Notes: generated from the sequence alone by a model not told the origin. 64,000 nucleotides of DNA from Acanthosepion esculentum (GCA_964036315.1 OZ038480.1:11189703-11253702), one strand, 5' to 3'. Counted from the stretch's first letter, positions 1 to 10,345 are shown. Numbers and translations: made by a program.

Positions 1-236
1 TTGTCACTGCAACCATCTTGACTGGACTGATCACATTATTTAATAGAATTGACTCTCTGATTATGTATTGATTGACATTGTCCAATCAAAGTGAAATGTG
101 TAAGCCTTTTTTTTGTGGATTAGCTTTTACTGATAGGCAGGGCTGACTTTAGGCCAACTGGACCCAATGCTCCCAACTGAGCCTTGTGTATAAGGGAGCC
201 CTGCATTAGGGTAATCTATTCAAGTTGTGTCTAATA
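1..236. other. AT-rich non-coding flank
   Basis: No open frame, tandem repeat or recognisable element seen. It ends in a TA dinucleotide (235-236) that served as the target of the adjacent DNA transposon. Confidence 0.5.
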
Positions 237-603
237 CAGGGTGTCCATAAAGTTTGTGTGCAGTTTAAAAAATTTATAACTTTATTTGTATTTGCGATAG
301 AAATAATTTGTAAAAAGGATTAGAAAGAAGTAAATCTATATTTTTTAAGGTTTTATTGAAATTTTATTTAAGTTTCCACATGTTCTCCATCATTAGCAAT
401 ACAAAGGGTAATACGATTTTGCAGTTCACGGAAAACATTTGCCAACTGATTTACAGTAATGCCTGAAATCACATTAGTTATTTTAGCTAGACTTAAAACT
501 AGGTACATTAAACTTTATAACATTTTTTACAGATTATTTCTATCGCAAATACAAATAAAGTTATAAATTTTTTAAAGTGCACACGAACTTTATGGATGCC
601 TTG
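237..603. mobile_element. Tc1/mariner-type MITE with ~80-bp terminal inverted repeats
   Basis: The element begins CAGGGTGTCCATAAAGTTTG and ends with a closely matching inverted copy. The inverted repeats run about 80 bp and share the internal stretches ACTTTATTTGTATTTGCGAT and AGAAATAAT. A TA lies on each side (235-236 and 604-605), the target duplication expected of Tc1/mariner elements. The 367-bp body keeps only the C-terminal end of a transposase on the minus strand, so it is an internal-deletion derivative that would need a transposase supplied from elsewhere. The arms differ at a few positions, so it is not brand new. Confidence 0.9.
368..476 (-). pseudogene. C-terminal remnant of a Tc1/mariner-like transposase
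   Basis: Reading the minus strand from about 476 to a stop at 368-370 gives about 35 residues including VNQLANVFRELQNRI and ending CIANDGEHVET. This resembles the C-terminus of an IS630/Tc1/mariner-like transposase (family from general knowledge, not searched). The catalytic DDE region is absent, so this is a non-functional scrap inside the MITE. Confidence 0.7.
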
Positions 604-955
604 TACAACCCATTGTAGCTTTTACAGAAAATAGCAACAATTTTATTTTTCTTCTGGATCCTTAAAAACACTCTAGTGTATTTATTACTTATATAAGGAA
701 GTTTTTTTTTACTATGTTATGTTAAATGTATAGACTGGCACAACCTCACCATGTTACTGCGATGTTTTCTATAGCAAGTACATATTTACAGGGTTGAATT
801 GCTATTTCAATGCCCGACTAGTTTTGAATTCAGTGTTCTTTTTTTTGATTGGTTGCCAACCAAGGTTAGACAGCCAGGTCTTTGTTTTACTGTACTTAAA
901 TTAAATATTATGAAAATTAATTACAGAACAGCATAAAATATGGTACAATGGAGAA
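604..955. other. AT-rich non-coding stretch
   Basis: No supported gene or repeat; only short T runs. Confidence 0.5.
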
Positions 956-1285
956 GTTACTCTTATCGGTTCTGAATCCGCAGAATGAAGCTTGTTTTGT
1001 GCCTTGTTGAATCTTGCTCAAAGACAAGAGGATTTTGTTGGATCTTGTCTGAAGAATGAGTGCATAGTGGTCGAGAGGAATAGAAGTCAGTCACTACATT
1101 TCTACTTGCAGAGAATGTAAATAGGAACATGCCTCAGTCAGTGAACTAAAACATTTGAAAGTTCACCAAAATATCAATGTAAGTACTACTTTAAAAGATG
1201 TCCAACATTGCCATATCTGTGGAAGAGGATGTAAAACCCCAGCAGGAATAAAAAGCCACATATGTGCTGCCTGTATTTGAGGATG
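956..1285 (+). pseudogene. possible LINE C-terminal scrap with a zinc-finger-like end
   Basis: One plus-strand frame near 1190-1265 reads [20 protein letters not shown] followed by H, a CxxC...H pattern like the terminal zinc-finger-like motif found at the C-terminus of several non-LTR retrotransposon proteins. The upstream frame is broken by stops. It runs straight into the ATCT array. A host C2H2 pseudogene is an alternative; the call rests on one motif. Confidence 0.35.
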
Positions 1286-1323
1286 GATCAAGTGATGGGA
1301 TTATTCAAAATCAAGTTGCAGCC

Positions 1324-1324
<1 letters not shown>

Positions 1325-1357
<33 letters not shown>

Positions 1358-1671
1358 ACAGTCTGTTTCTATCTATTTATATATCTCAGTCTGTTTCTAT
1401 ATATCTCAGTCTGTTTCTATCTATCTATCTATCAATCTATCTATCTATCACAGTCTATTTCTATCTATTTATATATCTCAGTCTGTTTCTTTCTATCTCT
1501 CTATCTATCATAGTCTGTTTCTATCTATCTATCTATCTATCACAGTCTGTTTCTATCTATCTATATATCTCAGTCAGTTTCTATCTATTTATATATCTCA
1601 GTCTGTTTCTATCTATCTATCTATCTATCTATCACAGTCTGTTTCTATCTATTTATATATCTCAGTCTGTT

Positions 1672-1713
<42 letters not shown>

Positions 1714-1769
1714 ACAGTCTGTTTCTATCTATTTATATATCTCAGTTTCTTTCTCTATTCTTTCTATCC

Positions 1770-1821
<52 letters not shown>

Positions 1822-1850
1822 CAGTCTGTTTCTATATATCTATCTATCTG
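1325..1850. repeat. (ATCT)n microsatellite with a higher-order interruption
   Basis: Long runs of the tetranucleotide ATCT are interrupted repeatedly by a block containing CAGTCTGTTTCT and TATTTATATATCT. The interruption recurs at semi-regular spacing, so the array has expanded by duplicating larger blocks as well as single tetranucleotides. Long frames over it translate to [11 protein letters not shown] repeats and are artefacts. Confidence 0.95.
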
Positions 1851-2243
1851 TTTATGCATAATTTGCGTAATTCCATTAATTTTTACAATATTTTTAAAGT
1901 AAATGTGGAAATCTTTTCTCTGATTTTTAGTACAACTCAGTTTATGAACAAATAAGTTTATTTCATTTCAAAAGCAATGTGGATTTCAATTTAGAAAACC
2001 AGAATTGAATTTAGTTGAAACAATCAATGAAGATTTGAATGTTGTAATGAAAAGCTGGTCAAAAATCATCAGAGAACTTGCAAGGAAATTCATTGTATCC
2101 ATTTTAAATTGTTTACAATTGATTAGTGTGAAAAATAGTTTGATAAATTGATCTAATTTTAATATAACAATGAATAAAACATCAGCTCTTGCCTGAATTT
2201 TGTTTAATAGTCTGATTTAATCACTGCATGTAGACTTTATTTT
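1851..2243. other. AT-rich non-coding stretch
   Basis: No coding or repeat structure recognised. Confidence 0.5.
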
Positions 2244-2286
2244 TCCACAATGTTTCAACAATATACCCTACAGCCTTCTTCAGGTG
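2244..2286 (-). mobile_element. Penelope-like terminal motif (hammerhead-like core)
   Basis: On the minus strand the order is CTGAAGAAGGCTGTAGGG, then TATATTGTT, then GAAACATTGTG. The CTGAAGA...GAAAC arrangement is the degenerate hammerhead-ribozyme core seen in repeats of Penelope-like elements (CTGATGA...GAAA in an active ribozyme). CTGAAGA differs from CTGATGA, so activity is unlikely. Similar motifs occur at 4072-4120, 10430-10450, 10655-10695 and 60915-60955. Confidence 0.5.
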
Positions 2287-2317
2287 TTTGTTACTTCCAT
2301 AACATTGTCAAAAATAT

Positions 2318-2458
2318 TTGAAACATTATAGAAGACAGACATCTGATGAAAAGAAAACTGAAAGATCTCAATTGATGTCTTCTTTATTTGTAAATGTTCT
2401 GGCACTAAAAAATGTTCTAATGATTGAAATGAAAGCTAATCCAAATGTATTAGATATG
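2318..2458 (+). other. weak candidate exon ending at a good splice-donor match
   Basis: A non-repetitive open frame (TSDEKKTERSQLMSSLFVNV and onward) ends at ATG|GTGAGT (donor at 2458/2459). The product is not recognised. Against it: no convincing acceptor, proximity to a Penelope-like scrap, and the ease of finding donors by chance in AT-rich DNA. Confidence 0.18.
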
Positions 2459-2529
2459 GTGAGTATTGAGGATGAAGTAAGACTCCCAAGCCTAATGTTT
2501 TCTCCTGGGTTTGTTTGTGTTAAGTAGCT

Positions 2530-3184
2530 TTGATTTTCAAATAGATGGGCTGGGCAAATTATTCGTTTTTGGAGAAAAATCCACCAGGATATCATTATTC
2601 CAAATGCCACTTTTATTAGTTATTGGGATGAAATGCTTTGTCTGAGAATTTTTGCAGTAAAAATTAAGGAGTGAGTGAAAATGGTCTGAATATTTAATAA
2701 AAAGGGTGTTTGGTATAAAGATGTTCAGGGAGGGATTTTTCCATCAAAAGAATAATCATTCCTGTCCATCTATTTGGCACTCATAAGTATAGCCTTGAAT
2801 TGTCATATTGGAAGATACCAAAGAAAAATTTCATGCCTAATGTTTTCCTCTGGGATTGTTTGGTGAGGAAAATATTGCATGTCATATTGGAATATATAGT
2901 TTTTTATTTCATTATTTATTTGTCTTCAGAATTCAATATTACTTTCTGAACACTATTTGCTTTGACTTTTATTAAAACATGGAAACATCGTTTTTAGCAA
3001 AGTTCAAGTGAGTCAAAGGAACAAGGAGAAATGAAGGCTAAAACAAAAAATTTTAAATTATCACCCATTTAATACTGACCAAAGAGAATGTTACTTAAAT
3101 TTAGTAAACAAAGAAAAATACATGTTTTAATGTATAAGGTCATATGTATAATTGCCTGTTATATAGTGTACCTATGAACAATAA
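2530..3184. other. AT-rich non-coding stretch
   Basis: No supported features; a short near-duplicate (GCCTAATGTTTTC... near 2490 and 2835) is the only repetition noticed. Confidence 0.45.
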
Positions 3185-3395
3185 TCGGTATGTCCCAATC
3201 CTCATAAATACATTGTACACTATTGTAAGTGGGGGTAATATGCTGTCTAAGTAGTCCACCACTAGCAGTGGTTTACCTACTTCACGCCGCTGGCGAGTAT
3301 TGTTTTTGTTGATGTTATAATGATTACCATTTCATTTCCGACCTCCGTTTTGGTTATTCCTCATTCAGTAACCTTTTCTAGGTTACAACATTGCC
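3185..3395 (+). repeat. dispersed repeat, copy 1, with internal hairpin
   Basis: This ~200-bp segment recurs in inverted orientation at about 11450-11645. Shared landmarks include CACTATTGTAAGTGGG, GCTGTCTAAGTAGTCCACCA, AGCAGTGGTTTACCTACTTC and CATTTCATTTCC. The centre is an imperfect palindrome (AAGTAGTCCACCACT against AGTGGTTTACCTACTT). No protein is encoded; class unknown, possibly a MITE or SINE. Confidence 0.75.
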
Positions 3396-3591
3396 TTTAT
3401 ACTTTTTAATTAGTAAGCAAGAAAACATAGTTAATTATATTAATATTTCATTATGATATTTAGTAAACTTAGTATAGCAAAAAAGACAACTTATTAGAGT
3501 GTGTGAAAACAGTTTTCATTTTTACAGCCCATAACTTTTTTATAAACATCTAAAACAATGACTTACTACATTGTTAATATTATTATATTTT

Positions 3592-3672
<81 letters not shown>
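3592..3672. repeat. (CT)n(AT)n compound microsatellite
   Basis: A CT tract of about 35 bases passes directly into an AT tract of about 45 bases. Confidence 0.97.
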
Positions 3673-3676
<4 letters not shown>

Positions 3677-3829
3677 TATAAAAATAGTTTTATGGTATAT
3701 TATATTTATAAATAAAAGTGCTCAATATCAGAGATAGAGCATATGTAAATGTAAAAGTGGACATTAAGGTCTACACTGAGTGGGCAACAGTCTGTTCCAT
3801 GCTTGAATGCAATCTTTAGGCCATGTGTG

Positions 3830-3831
<2 letters not shown>

Positions 3832-3872
<41 letters not shown>
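3832..3872. repeat. (TA)n microsatellite
   Basis: About 20 TA units. A minus-strand open frame across it is a low-complexity artefact. Confidence 0.95.
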
Positions 3873-3876
<4 letters not shown>

Positions 3877-4009
3877 AGAGTAAACAAACAGTAAAATATT
3901 TATTATGGTTGTATGCATTAAAAGTGCACAATATCAAGTTAGAAGACCAAATTTACAGAACTGGTTAATGTTTAAAAAAATAAATGCTGACCAGAATACT
4001 ACCGCAAAT

Positions 4010-4125
4010 CAATGACATGGAGATCAACAACTTGTTGTTGAGCTCCATGTTGTTGATTTGCTGAACAAACCATCTGAGGAAACCTTAGTGGTTGAAACTG
4101 CGGTAGTGTTCTGGTTAGCATTCAT
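4010..4125 (+). mobile_element. Penelope-like fragment with foldback and hammerhead-like motif
   Basis: ATCTGAGGAAACCTTAGTGG followed by TTGAAACTGCGGTAGTG follows the CTGAxGA...GAAAC pattern of Penelope-like repeats. Just upstream lies an inverted partner (ACTACCGCA at 3998-4006 against TGCGGTAGT at 4100-4108) and a short palindrome around CATGGAGATCAACAACTTG, giving a foldback. Confidence 0.45.
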
Positions 4126-4129
4126 TTTT

Positions 4130-4130
4130 T

Positions 4131-4204
<74 letters not shown>
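4130..4204. repeat. (TA)n microsatellite
   Basis: About 35 TA units, inserted between the Penelope-like scrap and LINE-A. Confidence 0.97.
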
Positions 4205-4207
<3 letters not shown>

Positions 4208-4224
4208 ATATATCAGTACTATAC

Positions 4225-4790
4225 AGCTGTGAGATTCGTAGGCATACTGGGATGGCTAAGGACACATTCCAAAAGCTGGGCAGAGTACTGCGAGACAGGA
4301 GGATATCTTTGGTAACAAAGAAAATACTGAACTGTTACGTGACATCTCTACTTCTTTACGGCAACAAATGTTGGACAATTTCCTTAAAGATGAAGAAGAG
4401 ACTTGAGGCAACAGAGATGTGGTTCTACAGAAGAAATCTAAGGATATCATGAACCAAGTGTGTGAGCAACGATGAGATCTTAGAGAGGTTGCAAACAAGG
4501 AGGAGGTTTATGCTTAATATCAGGAAGAGGCAGCTGAAGTTTTTGCTACACATAATGAGAAAGGAGGGCATGGAGAATCTGATACTCATGGGTTGAATAG
4601 AGGGAAAGAGAGACAAGGGGAAACAATGCGTGACATACTTGGTGGATTTAAGCAAGTGGATGACAGAACGTGATCTGGGGGAGTAAGCAGAGCAAAGGAA
4701 CTTGTTGAGAGCTGCAAGGGATAGAGGAAGGTGGAGAGCCATGATTGCCTACGTCCTGAAAGAATGTAAAAAGAAAGAAAAGACTATACA
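4225..4790 (+). pseudogene. LINE-A fragment: C-terminal part of an endonuclease/reverse-transcriptase
   Basis: Pieces in shifting frames read TKKILNCYVTSLLLYGNKCW, then RLEATEMWFYRRNLRIS, then RRRFMLNIRKRQLKFLLHIM and RKEGMENLILMG, ending near WRAMIAYVLKE. This order (LLYG..CW, EATEMWFYRR, RQLKFLxHIMRKExLENL) is the C-terminal part of a non-LTR retrotransposon polyprotein common in mollusc genomes. The RT catalytic YADD region is missing, so the copy is 5'-truncated, and stops interrupt it (for example directly after LRIS). Other copies lie at 9216, 21255, 31225, 40395 (minus) and 48985. Confidence 0.85.
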
Positions 4791-4799
4791 GCTGAGTGC

Positions 4800-5784
4800 A
4801 AAATAATAATAATGCCCTTCACCCATTCCCTTCAAATTTGGAGGACTGAAGAAGAAGAAGGATAGAGAAATGTGAGATTTTTTACCTTTCACAGAAACTA
4901 ACAAACATACGCAAAATTCTTTTTGATAGGAGAAAAATTAAATTATTTAGAAGAGTGTCTGAATTCATGTAAAAGGTTTTGTTTCAGTTCCTTGCAACCA
5001 GCAGTGAAGTACTTGCCAGTATAAAATTACTCGCCAATTATATTATCAGCCTTTAACCAGCACACGGGACTTCAAAGAATTTTCTCTCAACAATCCAAGA
5101 AAGCTAAGTATTTCAAATTATCTCTCTTCATCTACATTTGAATGTATACAAGCTATATATCCCTTCAATGAGCAACAAACTCTTTTAACTTTGTTTTAAA
5201 TATTTTTGAATATTATTTTGTGTCAGATCATTTAATCTGTTGTATAAACATTTCCTCTTCATGACAATACATTAAAACTATGGACTTTAAGAATTCTGAT
5301 TTATTTTCCTGAAACAAGCTACTGACACTATTTCAAGCGTGTAAATTCGTGAATAAATTCCTTATCTTGTTTTGTTAAAATTACCTGTGTGTTTCCTCAT
5401 CATTATCATCCTTCATTAATCTTCTTGGTGTTGGTAAATCAACTGTTCATTTTAACCCCTAAGCCCCACACCACTATAGTCTTTTACTTCAGATGACAGA
5501 TACAAATACTGAGATTCTGTCAATTTCCAAGCATTATTTTAAATTGCGTTTCAAAGATTCTGAAGCTGCTCAGGAAGTGGTTAGAAACGAACCAATATCT
5601 GAATGTATTGCTCAAAAAATAAATTAAAATCATGCTGTTCTTATGGGAAGAAAAAGCCAGAAAAACATTGTCTTTTTGCCATAAGTATTTTTGACAAAAA
5701 TGTGTATATGGTGAGTTAACAATTAGTATGGTACAAGGATAATTTATTAGGGTGCATGGAAAGTATTTTCAGATTTACAGCCCT
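4800..5784. other. AT-rich non-coding stretch
   Basis: No supported element or frame. A short motif near 3490-3530 (GTGTGTGAAAACAG...TTTACAGCCC) resembles one at 5750-5785. Confidence 0.45.
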
Positions 5785-5960
5785 TTATACGAGAGTAAGT
5801 CAAAAATTATCCGCACTTTCGCGATATCATACCTTTAGGTTTGTTATACCGCTTTCTACTCATGCGCCCTTATAGTTTTGTCCTCTTGTGGTCATGTGAT
5901 TGAAGATTGAGCTTTTGATTGCGCCAGTTTTCTTGCTTCTGTTACGGTGAGGCCTCCAAG
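5785..5960 (+). mobile_element. 5' end of a mariner-like element
   Basis: The segment starts TACGAGAGTAAGTCAAAAAT and TATCCGCAC, resembling the terminal inverted repeat of mariner-type transposons (ACGAGGGTxxGTCAAAA class). No matching opposite terminus or transposase frame follows; the sequence passes into a 5S-derived element after about 6070. A truncated end is the simplest reading. Confidence 0.45.
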
Positions 5961-6071
5961 AGTGTGTCACTCTAAGCTACAGCTTATTTAACTTATATGT
6001 AAATCCAGCACTGGTGCCTTTTATCATAAATGAACTGCAAAATTTCACTTTTGGTGTTGGTATTTATTAAT

Positions 6072-6192
6072 CTAGCATACAACTGTATCATGTTGAAGCA
6101 CTGGTTCTCATCCAATCACTGAAGTTAAGCAACATTAAGACTGATCAATATGAAGATGGGTGACCGATTGGGAATACCAGGGACTGTAAGCT
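6072..6192 (+). pseudogene. 5S rRNA-derived sequence (5S-SINE head or pseudogene)
   Basis: Diagnostic 5S segments occur in order: CACTGGTTCTCATCCAATCA, CTGAAGTTAAGCAACATTAA, GATGGGTGACCGATTGGGAA and TACCAGGGACTGTAAGCTTC. The A box and C box of the internal RNA polymerase III promoter are recognisable but mutated. Many substitutions relative to metazoan 5S rRNA argue against a functional gene. A tRNA-type SINE follows immediately. A second 5S-derived copy is on the minus strand at about 31830-31960. Confidence 0.8.
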
Positions 6193-6194
6193 TC

Positions 6195-6470
6195 GATGTG
6201 CAGGTGGTGTGATGGATAACAGCTCAAGATGAGAAATTGGAGAGACAAGTTTGTTATATTCACTTATGTGCAAATATCCTTGGGAAAAGTATGAATTCAC
6301 CTCTTCTCCCTTTAGCTATGGGTTAAATAGCAGGACAGACTTGGTCTTATAACTTTGGTTGGCAACCAGTCTACCGCAGGAAGGAATAGCAGCTTACTGT
6401 GGGAATTCTTCTGCCAAGTCAATCATGAATTGAAAAGAAACATGATCACCCAAATGTAATTCTGAGGGGA
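6195..6470 (+). mobile_element. tRNA-derived SINE (family S1)
   Basis: The copy shares the head GTGTGATGGATAAC, the body CCTTGGGAAAAGTATGAATT, CTTCTCCCTTTAGCTATGGG, AATAGCAGGACAGACTTGG and GGCAACCAGTCTACCGCAGG with copies at 30300-30600 (plus), 33245-33470 (minus) and 46335-46490 (minus). In better copies the head carries tRNA-like A and B boxes. No coding capacity. Confidence 0.8.
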
Positions 6471-6689
6471 TCAATTTAGTACTTAATGACAATAAGAAAT
6501 CAATCCCCCACTTTATGTACCATAGAATCTTAGATGAATGTCAATCATGAATTGAAGAGAGGCATGATTGCCCAAGAGTGCATCATGCATAGAACTTAAG
6601 GAAGAATTTTAATATGTAAAAAATCTGGGGGATCAATTTAGTACTTAATGTCAATAGAAAGCCGATCCCCCATTTTATGTCCTATGAAA
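6418..6689 (+). repeat. SINE-tail repeat in imperfect tandem
   Basis: TCAATCATGAATTGAA occurs at 6418 and 6540 and again beyond the Helitron at 7456; GATCAATTTAGTACTTAATG occurs at about 6469 and 6629, and ATCCCCCA near 6502 and 6665. The unit is roughly 120-160 bp and contains a palindromic GGGGATC...GATCCCCC pair. The paralogous unit supplies the empty-site evidence for the Helitron that interrupts it. Confidence 0.75.
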
Positions 6690-7443
6690 TCTCTATCTAT
6701 AAAAGGCAGGATGTGTGTGTGTGTGTGTGTGTAACGAATGCACGACCGCAATTCTCGACAGATTTGCACCAAAATTTACATGCACATGCTCCAAGTTAGT
6801 AAGAAGGCCAACACCGACTTTGCATTTCCCAACTCCCATCGATAGTGGAAATAATTGATGTTTTCATGCTTCTACGGTAGTTTTCATGTAGTTTGCGGCC
6901 ATTTTCTACTGGCCAGAGAGAGAGCCTATAGCTGGCTGCCACGAATAGGCAGGAAGATTCTATTGGCCAGCGTGAGAGCCAACAACTGATCGACATGAAT
7001 GTTAACTAGCATGCTAGCATGCAAAAAAAATGGATAGCTGCATTCGTCACAAGTGGGAAAAATTTAAATCTGCATGGCACTTTACTCCAATTGGCTCATT
7101 CACTTGCTTAAACTCAACGTTGATTCTGATTCCGTATTTGTTGTTAACATTCTTTTTTCATTCGGTTTTTCCAGTTACAAGACCTTTTTTTAAAGCTGAT
7201 CGTTTTGTGTACATTTTGTTTAGTTCTTTTTTCGTAACAGATTTAATGTTTAGTATAGAGCTTATAAAAAATTTGCAGTGTGAGATAGGCAAGAAGTAAG
7301 GCATGTAGCAACATCAGCATGGCAAAGGGCACTCCTTTAAAGGCAAGGAAGGGCAAACATATTTTAAGTCAAGTGATAGCGATTGCTGTATGAGTCGTAC
7401 GATTTTTGAATCAAGCATGGGCAACGTGGAGCCATGCTGCTAG
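6690..7443 (+). mobile_element. non-autonomous Helitron, 754 bp
   Basis: The 5' end is TCTCTATCTATAAAAGGCAG, followed by a GT tract. The 3' end is CTAG, directly preceded by a hairpin: AGCATGG (7414-7420), a 11-nt loop, CCATGCT (7432-7438). TC at the 5' end, CTRR at the 3' end with an adjacent hairpin, and insertion between host A (6689) and T (7444) are the standard Helitron signature. Removing 6690-7443 restores GAAATCTTATATAAATGTCA, matching the paralogous uninterrupted unit near 6525-6545. No Rep/helicase frame is present. Confidence 0.88.
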
Positions 7444-7535
7444 TCTTATATAAATGTCAATCATGAATTGAAGAGAGATATGATCACCCAAGCATACATC
7501 CTGCATAGCCCCTAAGGAAGGGTATATTAATCTAT
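7444..7535 (+). repeat. continuation of SINE-tail repeat beyond the Helitron
   Basis: ATGTCAATCATGAATTGAAG resumes here exactly as in the copy at 6539, showing that the Helitron split this repeat. Confidence 0.75.
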
Positions 7536-8045
7536 TTTTGAAAATTATTGAGGTCAATTAAGGAAGAAAGGAATGAATGAATGAATGGATAGCAGGTGAT
7601 AGAAATGTTATAAGTCCAGTTGGAAACTAATCAATAATGCTCAACAAGATTTAACATTTCCAGGTGATAGGAATCTATAGAATTATTAGAAAACTACAAG
7701 TTACGAAATTTCTTTCCAGTGAAATTGGATATGACAACCATATTTAAATACACTACACAGAAATGCCACATGAATATATCAGAAATGTTTCTGAGAAATT
7801 ATAAAATGTCAAAGATTAAAAGAGAGATCCAAGAATTAGAATAAGCATTTAAAAAATTTTCTCTGAAAATTTAACACACTGCATTATTCATGAGAATTAT
7901 AACTCTTTTCTGTAGAATTCGTTTAAGGTCCCTTAACTGCAGTAAACTGGGTGCTGATTTCCTCCAAGCAAGATGATAAAGCCACTAAGACACAATGAGT
8001 TACTAAGATTGAATGAAACAGAGCAAGAATTACCAAGGATCATTT
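7536..8045. other. AT-rich non-coding stretch
   Basis: Only a short GAAT tetranucleotide run (about 7570-7590) is seen. Confidence 0.45.
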
Positions 8046-8130
8046 TAGATTGATTGATTTGTTTTTTATGGCATAGTAAGCTTTTTCAGGTTATTTAAAG
8101 CCAGAACATGATTTTGAGATTGTAAGAATA
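8046..8130 (-). mobile_element. 5S-SINE tail, 5'-truncated copy
   Basis: GATTGATTTGTTTTTTATGG, AAGCTTTTTCAGGTTATTTA and AGCCAGAACATGATTTTGAG match segments at 20396-20468 and 31742-31830; in the last copy this tail is joined to a 5S-derived head on the minus strand. Confidence 0.65.
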
Positions 8131-8449
8131 AGAATAATATCATTATTATTATAATATCATTATCAATTGTATACATTATAATATTATTATTATTATAATA
8201 TCATTATCAATTGTAGACATTGGTATATAAAATACACCCAATGAATCAAGTTTTTTATCTTTTTGTTCTGTAACTAGTTCCTTAATATTAATTCCCCAGC
8301 TGTTGATCAATCTATTGGATAAAATGAACAAAATAGTAAATTTACTGAGAACTGGCATAAAATTTTACTACTATTTCATTGTGTTGATTTTTGTAAAGGA
8401 AATCTTCATGCTTTAACTAAACTTTCCATTCCTAGAGATGATTTATAAT
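8131..8449. other. AT-rich stretch with an ATT-rich duplication
   Basis: ATAATATCATTATCAATTGT is present twice about 55 bp apart (near 8151 and 8196), otherwise featureless. Confidence 0.5.
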
Positions 8450-8890
8450 AAAATATAACTTAGACTAGATTATATTAGTGTTATACTCTGCTTCAAATTA
8501 AACCTCTTTCTGATTCACTCTATATGTTGGCTGGGTGAGAACACTATAAAAGCAAAAATAAAAAAATTGCTCAAAAGATGTGCAAGTTCTCCGAGCATCA
8601 CATCTGGCTCACAAACAAATCTCCCCCCAAAAATACAATATAATCTTGCGACTAAAGTAAAAAGCATGACAAAAAAAGCTGAGTCATGATCCACCTCCAC
8701 TGCTTTTAAGATTGCCACTCTCAACACTATCAGGAGAGTAGAGGGCAAGCCGTCAACATCATCACCAGTCACCTCAGTCAGCCGACCTGATACACCCATC
8801 AACTCCAGGCTCTACCAACTCTCCTCTTCCTCTAAGTCACTTCCCTTGCCTACAATAAGACATTCCACCTTGATCTGCTATATCAGCAAT
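8450..8890 (+). other. unexplained coding-like frame with one stop
   Basis: A plus-strand frame reads through about 140 codons with a single TGA at about 8687. Segments include KKLLKRCASSPSITSGSQTN, KIQYNLATKVKSMTKKAES, then after the stop FKIATLNTIRRVEGKPSTSS and PVTSVSRPDTPINSRLYQLS. Composition (Ser, Thr, Lys, Pro) is unlike the surrounding AT-rich noise and the segment is more GC-rich than its neighbours. It may be the ORF1 or linker part of a retrotransposon, or a pseudogene. Not recognised. An 95-residue minus-strand frame over the same region looks like its shadow. Confidence 0.3.
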
Positions 8891-9215
8891 ACGAAGGATT
8901 TTTATCTTAACAATTCTTGTCTATATGTGCATTTATAACTTTAGAAAAATGTTTGTAAATAGCTTCTACAGAGTCATACAAAGTTCTAGGTTATTCACCA
9001 GAGCATCATTGAGATGAACGATAATTTACATAATCAAGTGTCTGTGGACAAGTGGAACCATTAAGTTGAAGCATTCATAAATAAAAGTTTTTAAGGTAAA
9101 AAAAATAACGAAAAACGTAGATAATATTTCAAACAATGATAATCTGAAGGCACATTGCGATAGCAAAAGATGCCTTCCAAAATCTAAGCAAAGTATTTCA
9201 AACAGAAACATTTTG
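8891..9215. other. AT-rich non-coding stretch
   Basis: Nothing recognised. Confidence 0.45.
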
Positions 9216-9830
9216 TTGGAAACAAAGAAAAGAGTGTTGAACTGTTATGTAGTATCATTCCTCCTCTATTGCTGCGAATGCTGGACAATCTCCTCCCAGA
9301 TGATGAAGAGACTTGAAGCAACAGAAATATGGTTCTACAGAGGGATGAACAAAACATGTGAGCAACGATGAAGTTTTAAGAAAAATGGAAACAAAAAGGA
9401 CATTTATATTCAACATCAGAAAGGCATAGTTGAAATTTCTGGGGTACATAATGAGGAAAGAGGGCTTGGAAAATTTGATACTTACAAGACAAATCGAAGG
9501 CAAGAGGGACAGAGAGGAAAACAATGCATAATATACCTAGTGAACTTCGGTCAATGGATGGCAAAGTAAGGTTTAGGAGAGATAACAAAAAGACAAAATT
9601 TATTAAGACCTACAAAGAGGAGGAAATTGTGGAGAGCTATGATCACCTATGTCCTGAAGGCACATGGTATATAGAAGAAGAAGAATGAGCTTGAGTAAAT
9701 GGATGGCTCAATAAGGTTTAGGAGAGATAACAAAAAGACGAAATTTATTAAGAGCTACAAAGGACAGGAAATTGTGGAGAGCCATGATAGCCTATGTCCT
9801 GAAGTGACACTGCCCATAGAAGAAGTGTGA
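9216..9830 (+). pseudogene. LINE-A fragment with duplicated 3' end
   Basis: Matches the 4225 copy: AACTGTTATGTAGTATCATT, TGAAGAGACTTGAAGCAACA, ATATGGTTCTACAGAGGGAT, AGGAAAGAGGGCTTGGAAAA. The terminal ~140 bp (GTAAATGG/CAATGG...TTTAGGAGAGATAACAAAAA to the GAAGAAGAA-type tail) occurs twice in tandem, at about 9550-9685 and 9695-9825. Numerous stops; dead. Confidence 0.85.
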
Positions 9831-10345
9831 TACTAGTGTTAAAAGACAAACAATTGATAATGTGTACATATTCTAAATTAGTTGGTGAGTATTAGTAGAT
9901 CCAATAATTCTGATATAAATGATCGCAGAATTTCAAATAAGCAAATAAGCCAAGAAAATTATATTTAGGAAGATGGATCATTTGGAAAAAATATGATTTG
10001 TAATTTCTCCACAATTTGGGCAGGAATTATTGTAAAACATTTAATAATTAAAATAGCTATTATCTAAACTCGAAAATGGCAGCTTGTCTACCCAAATCTT
10101 TGTCAAGTGATTCCTTTTACCCAAACAGATAAACAGAGTGGCTAGAGATCAAAAGTCTCACTGACAACTGGAACTACAGGACAGGTATAAGTATGCATAT
10201 ACTTGCTTTTTTTTGTAAGTTGCAAATAATGGCATTTACTAAAATCATGTAGGTGCCACCAAGTATTTTCTATAGAAGAGTATAACATGATGAAAAAAGG
10301 CCCCAAACTTGATAAAAACAGAGTCTGTCTATATTTCTGAGATGA
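9831..10345. other. AT-rich non-coding stretch
   Basis: No supported feature. Confidence 0.45.

Noticed and set aside
1262..1902. Long open frames with SIYLSIY-type repeats
   Set aside because: They are translations of the ATCT microsatellite; no conserved start, no non-repeat domain.
6072..6192. Functional 5S rRNA gene
   Set aside because: Too many substitutions throughout and direct fusion to SINE sequence.
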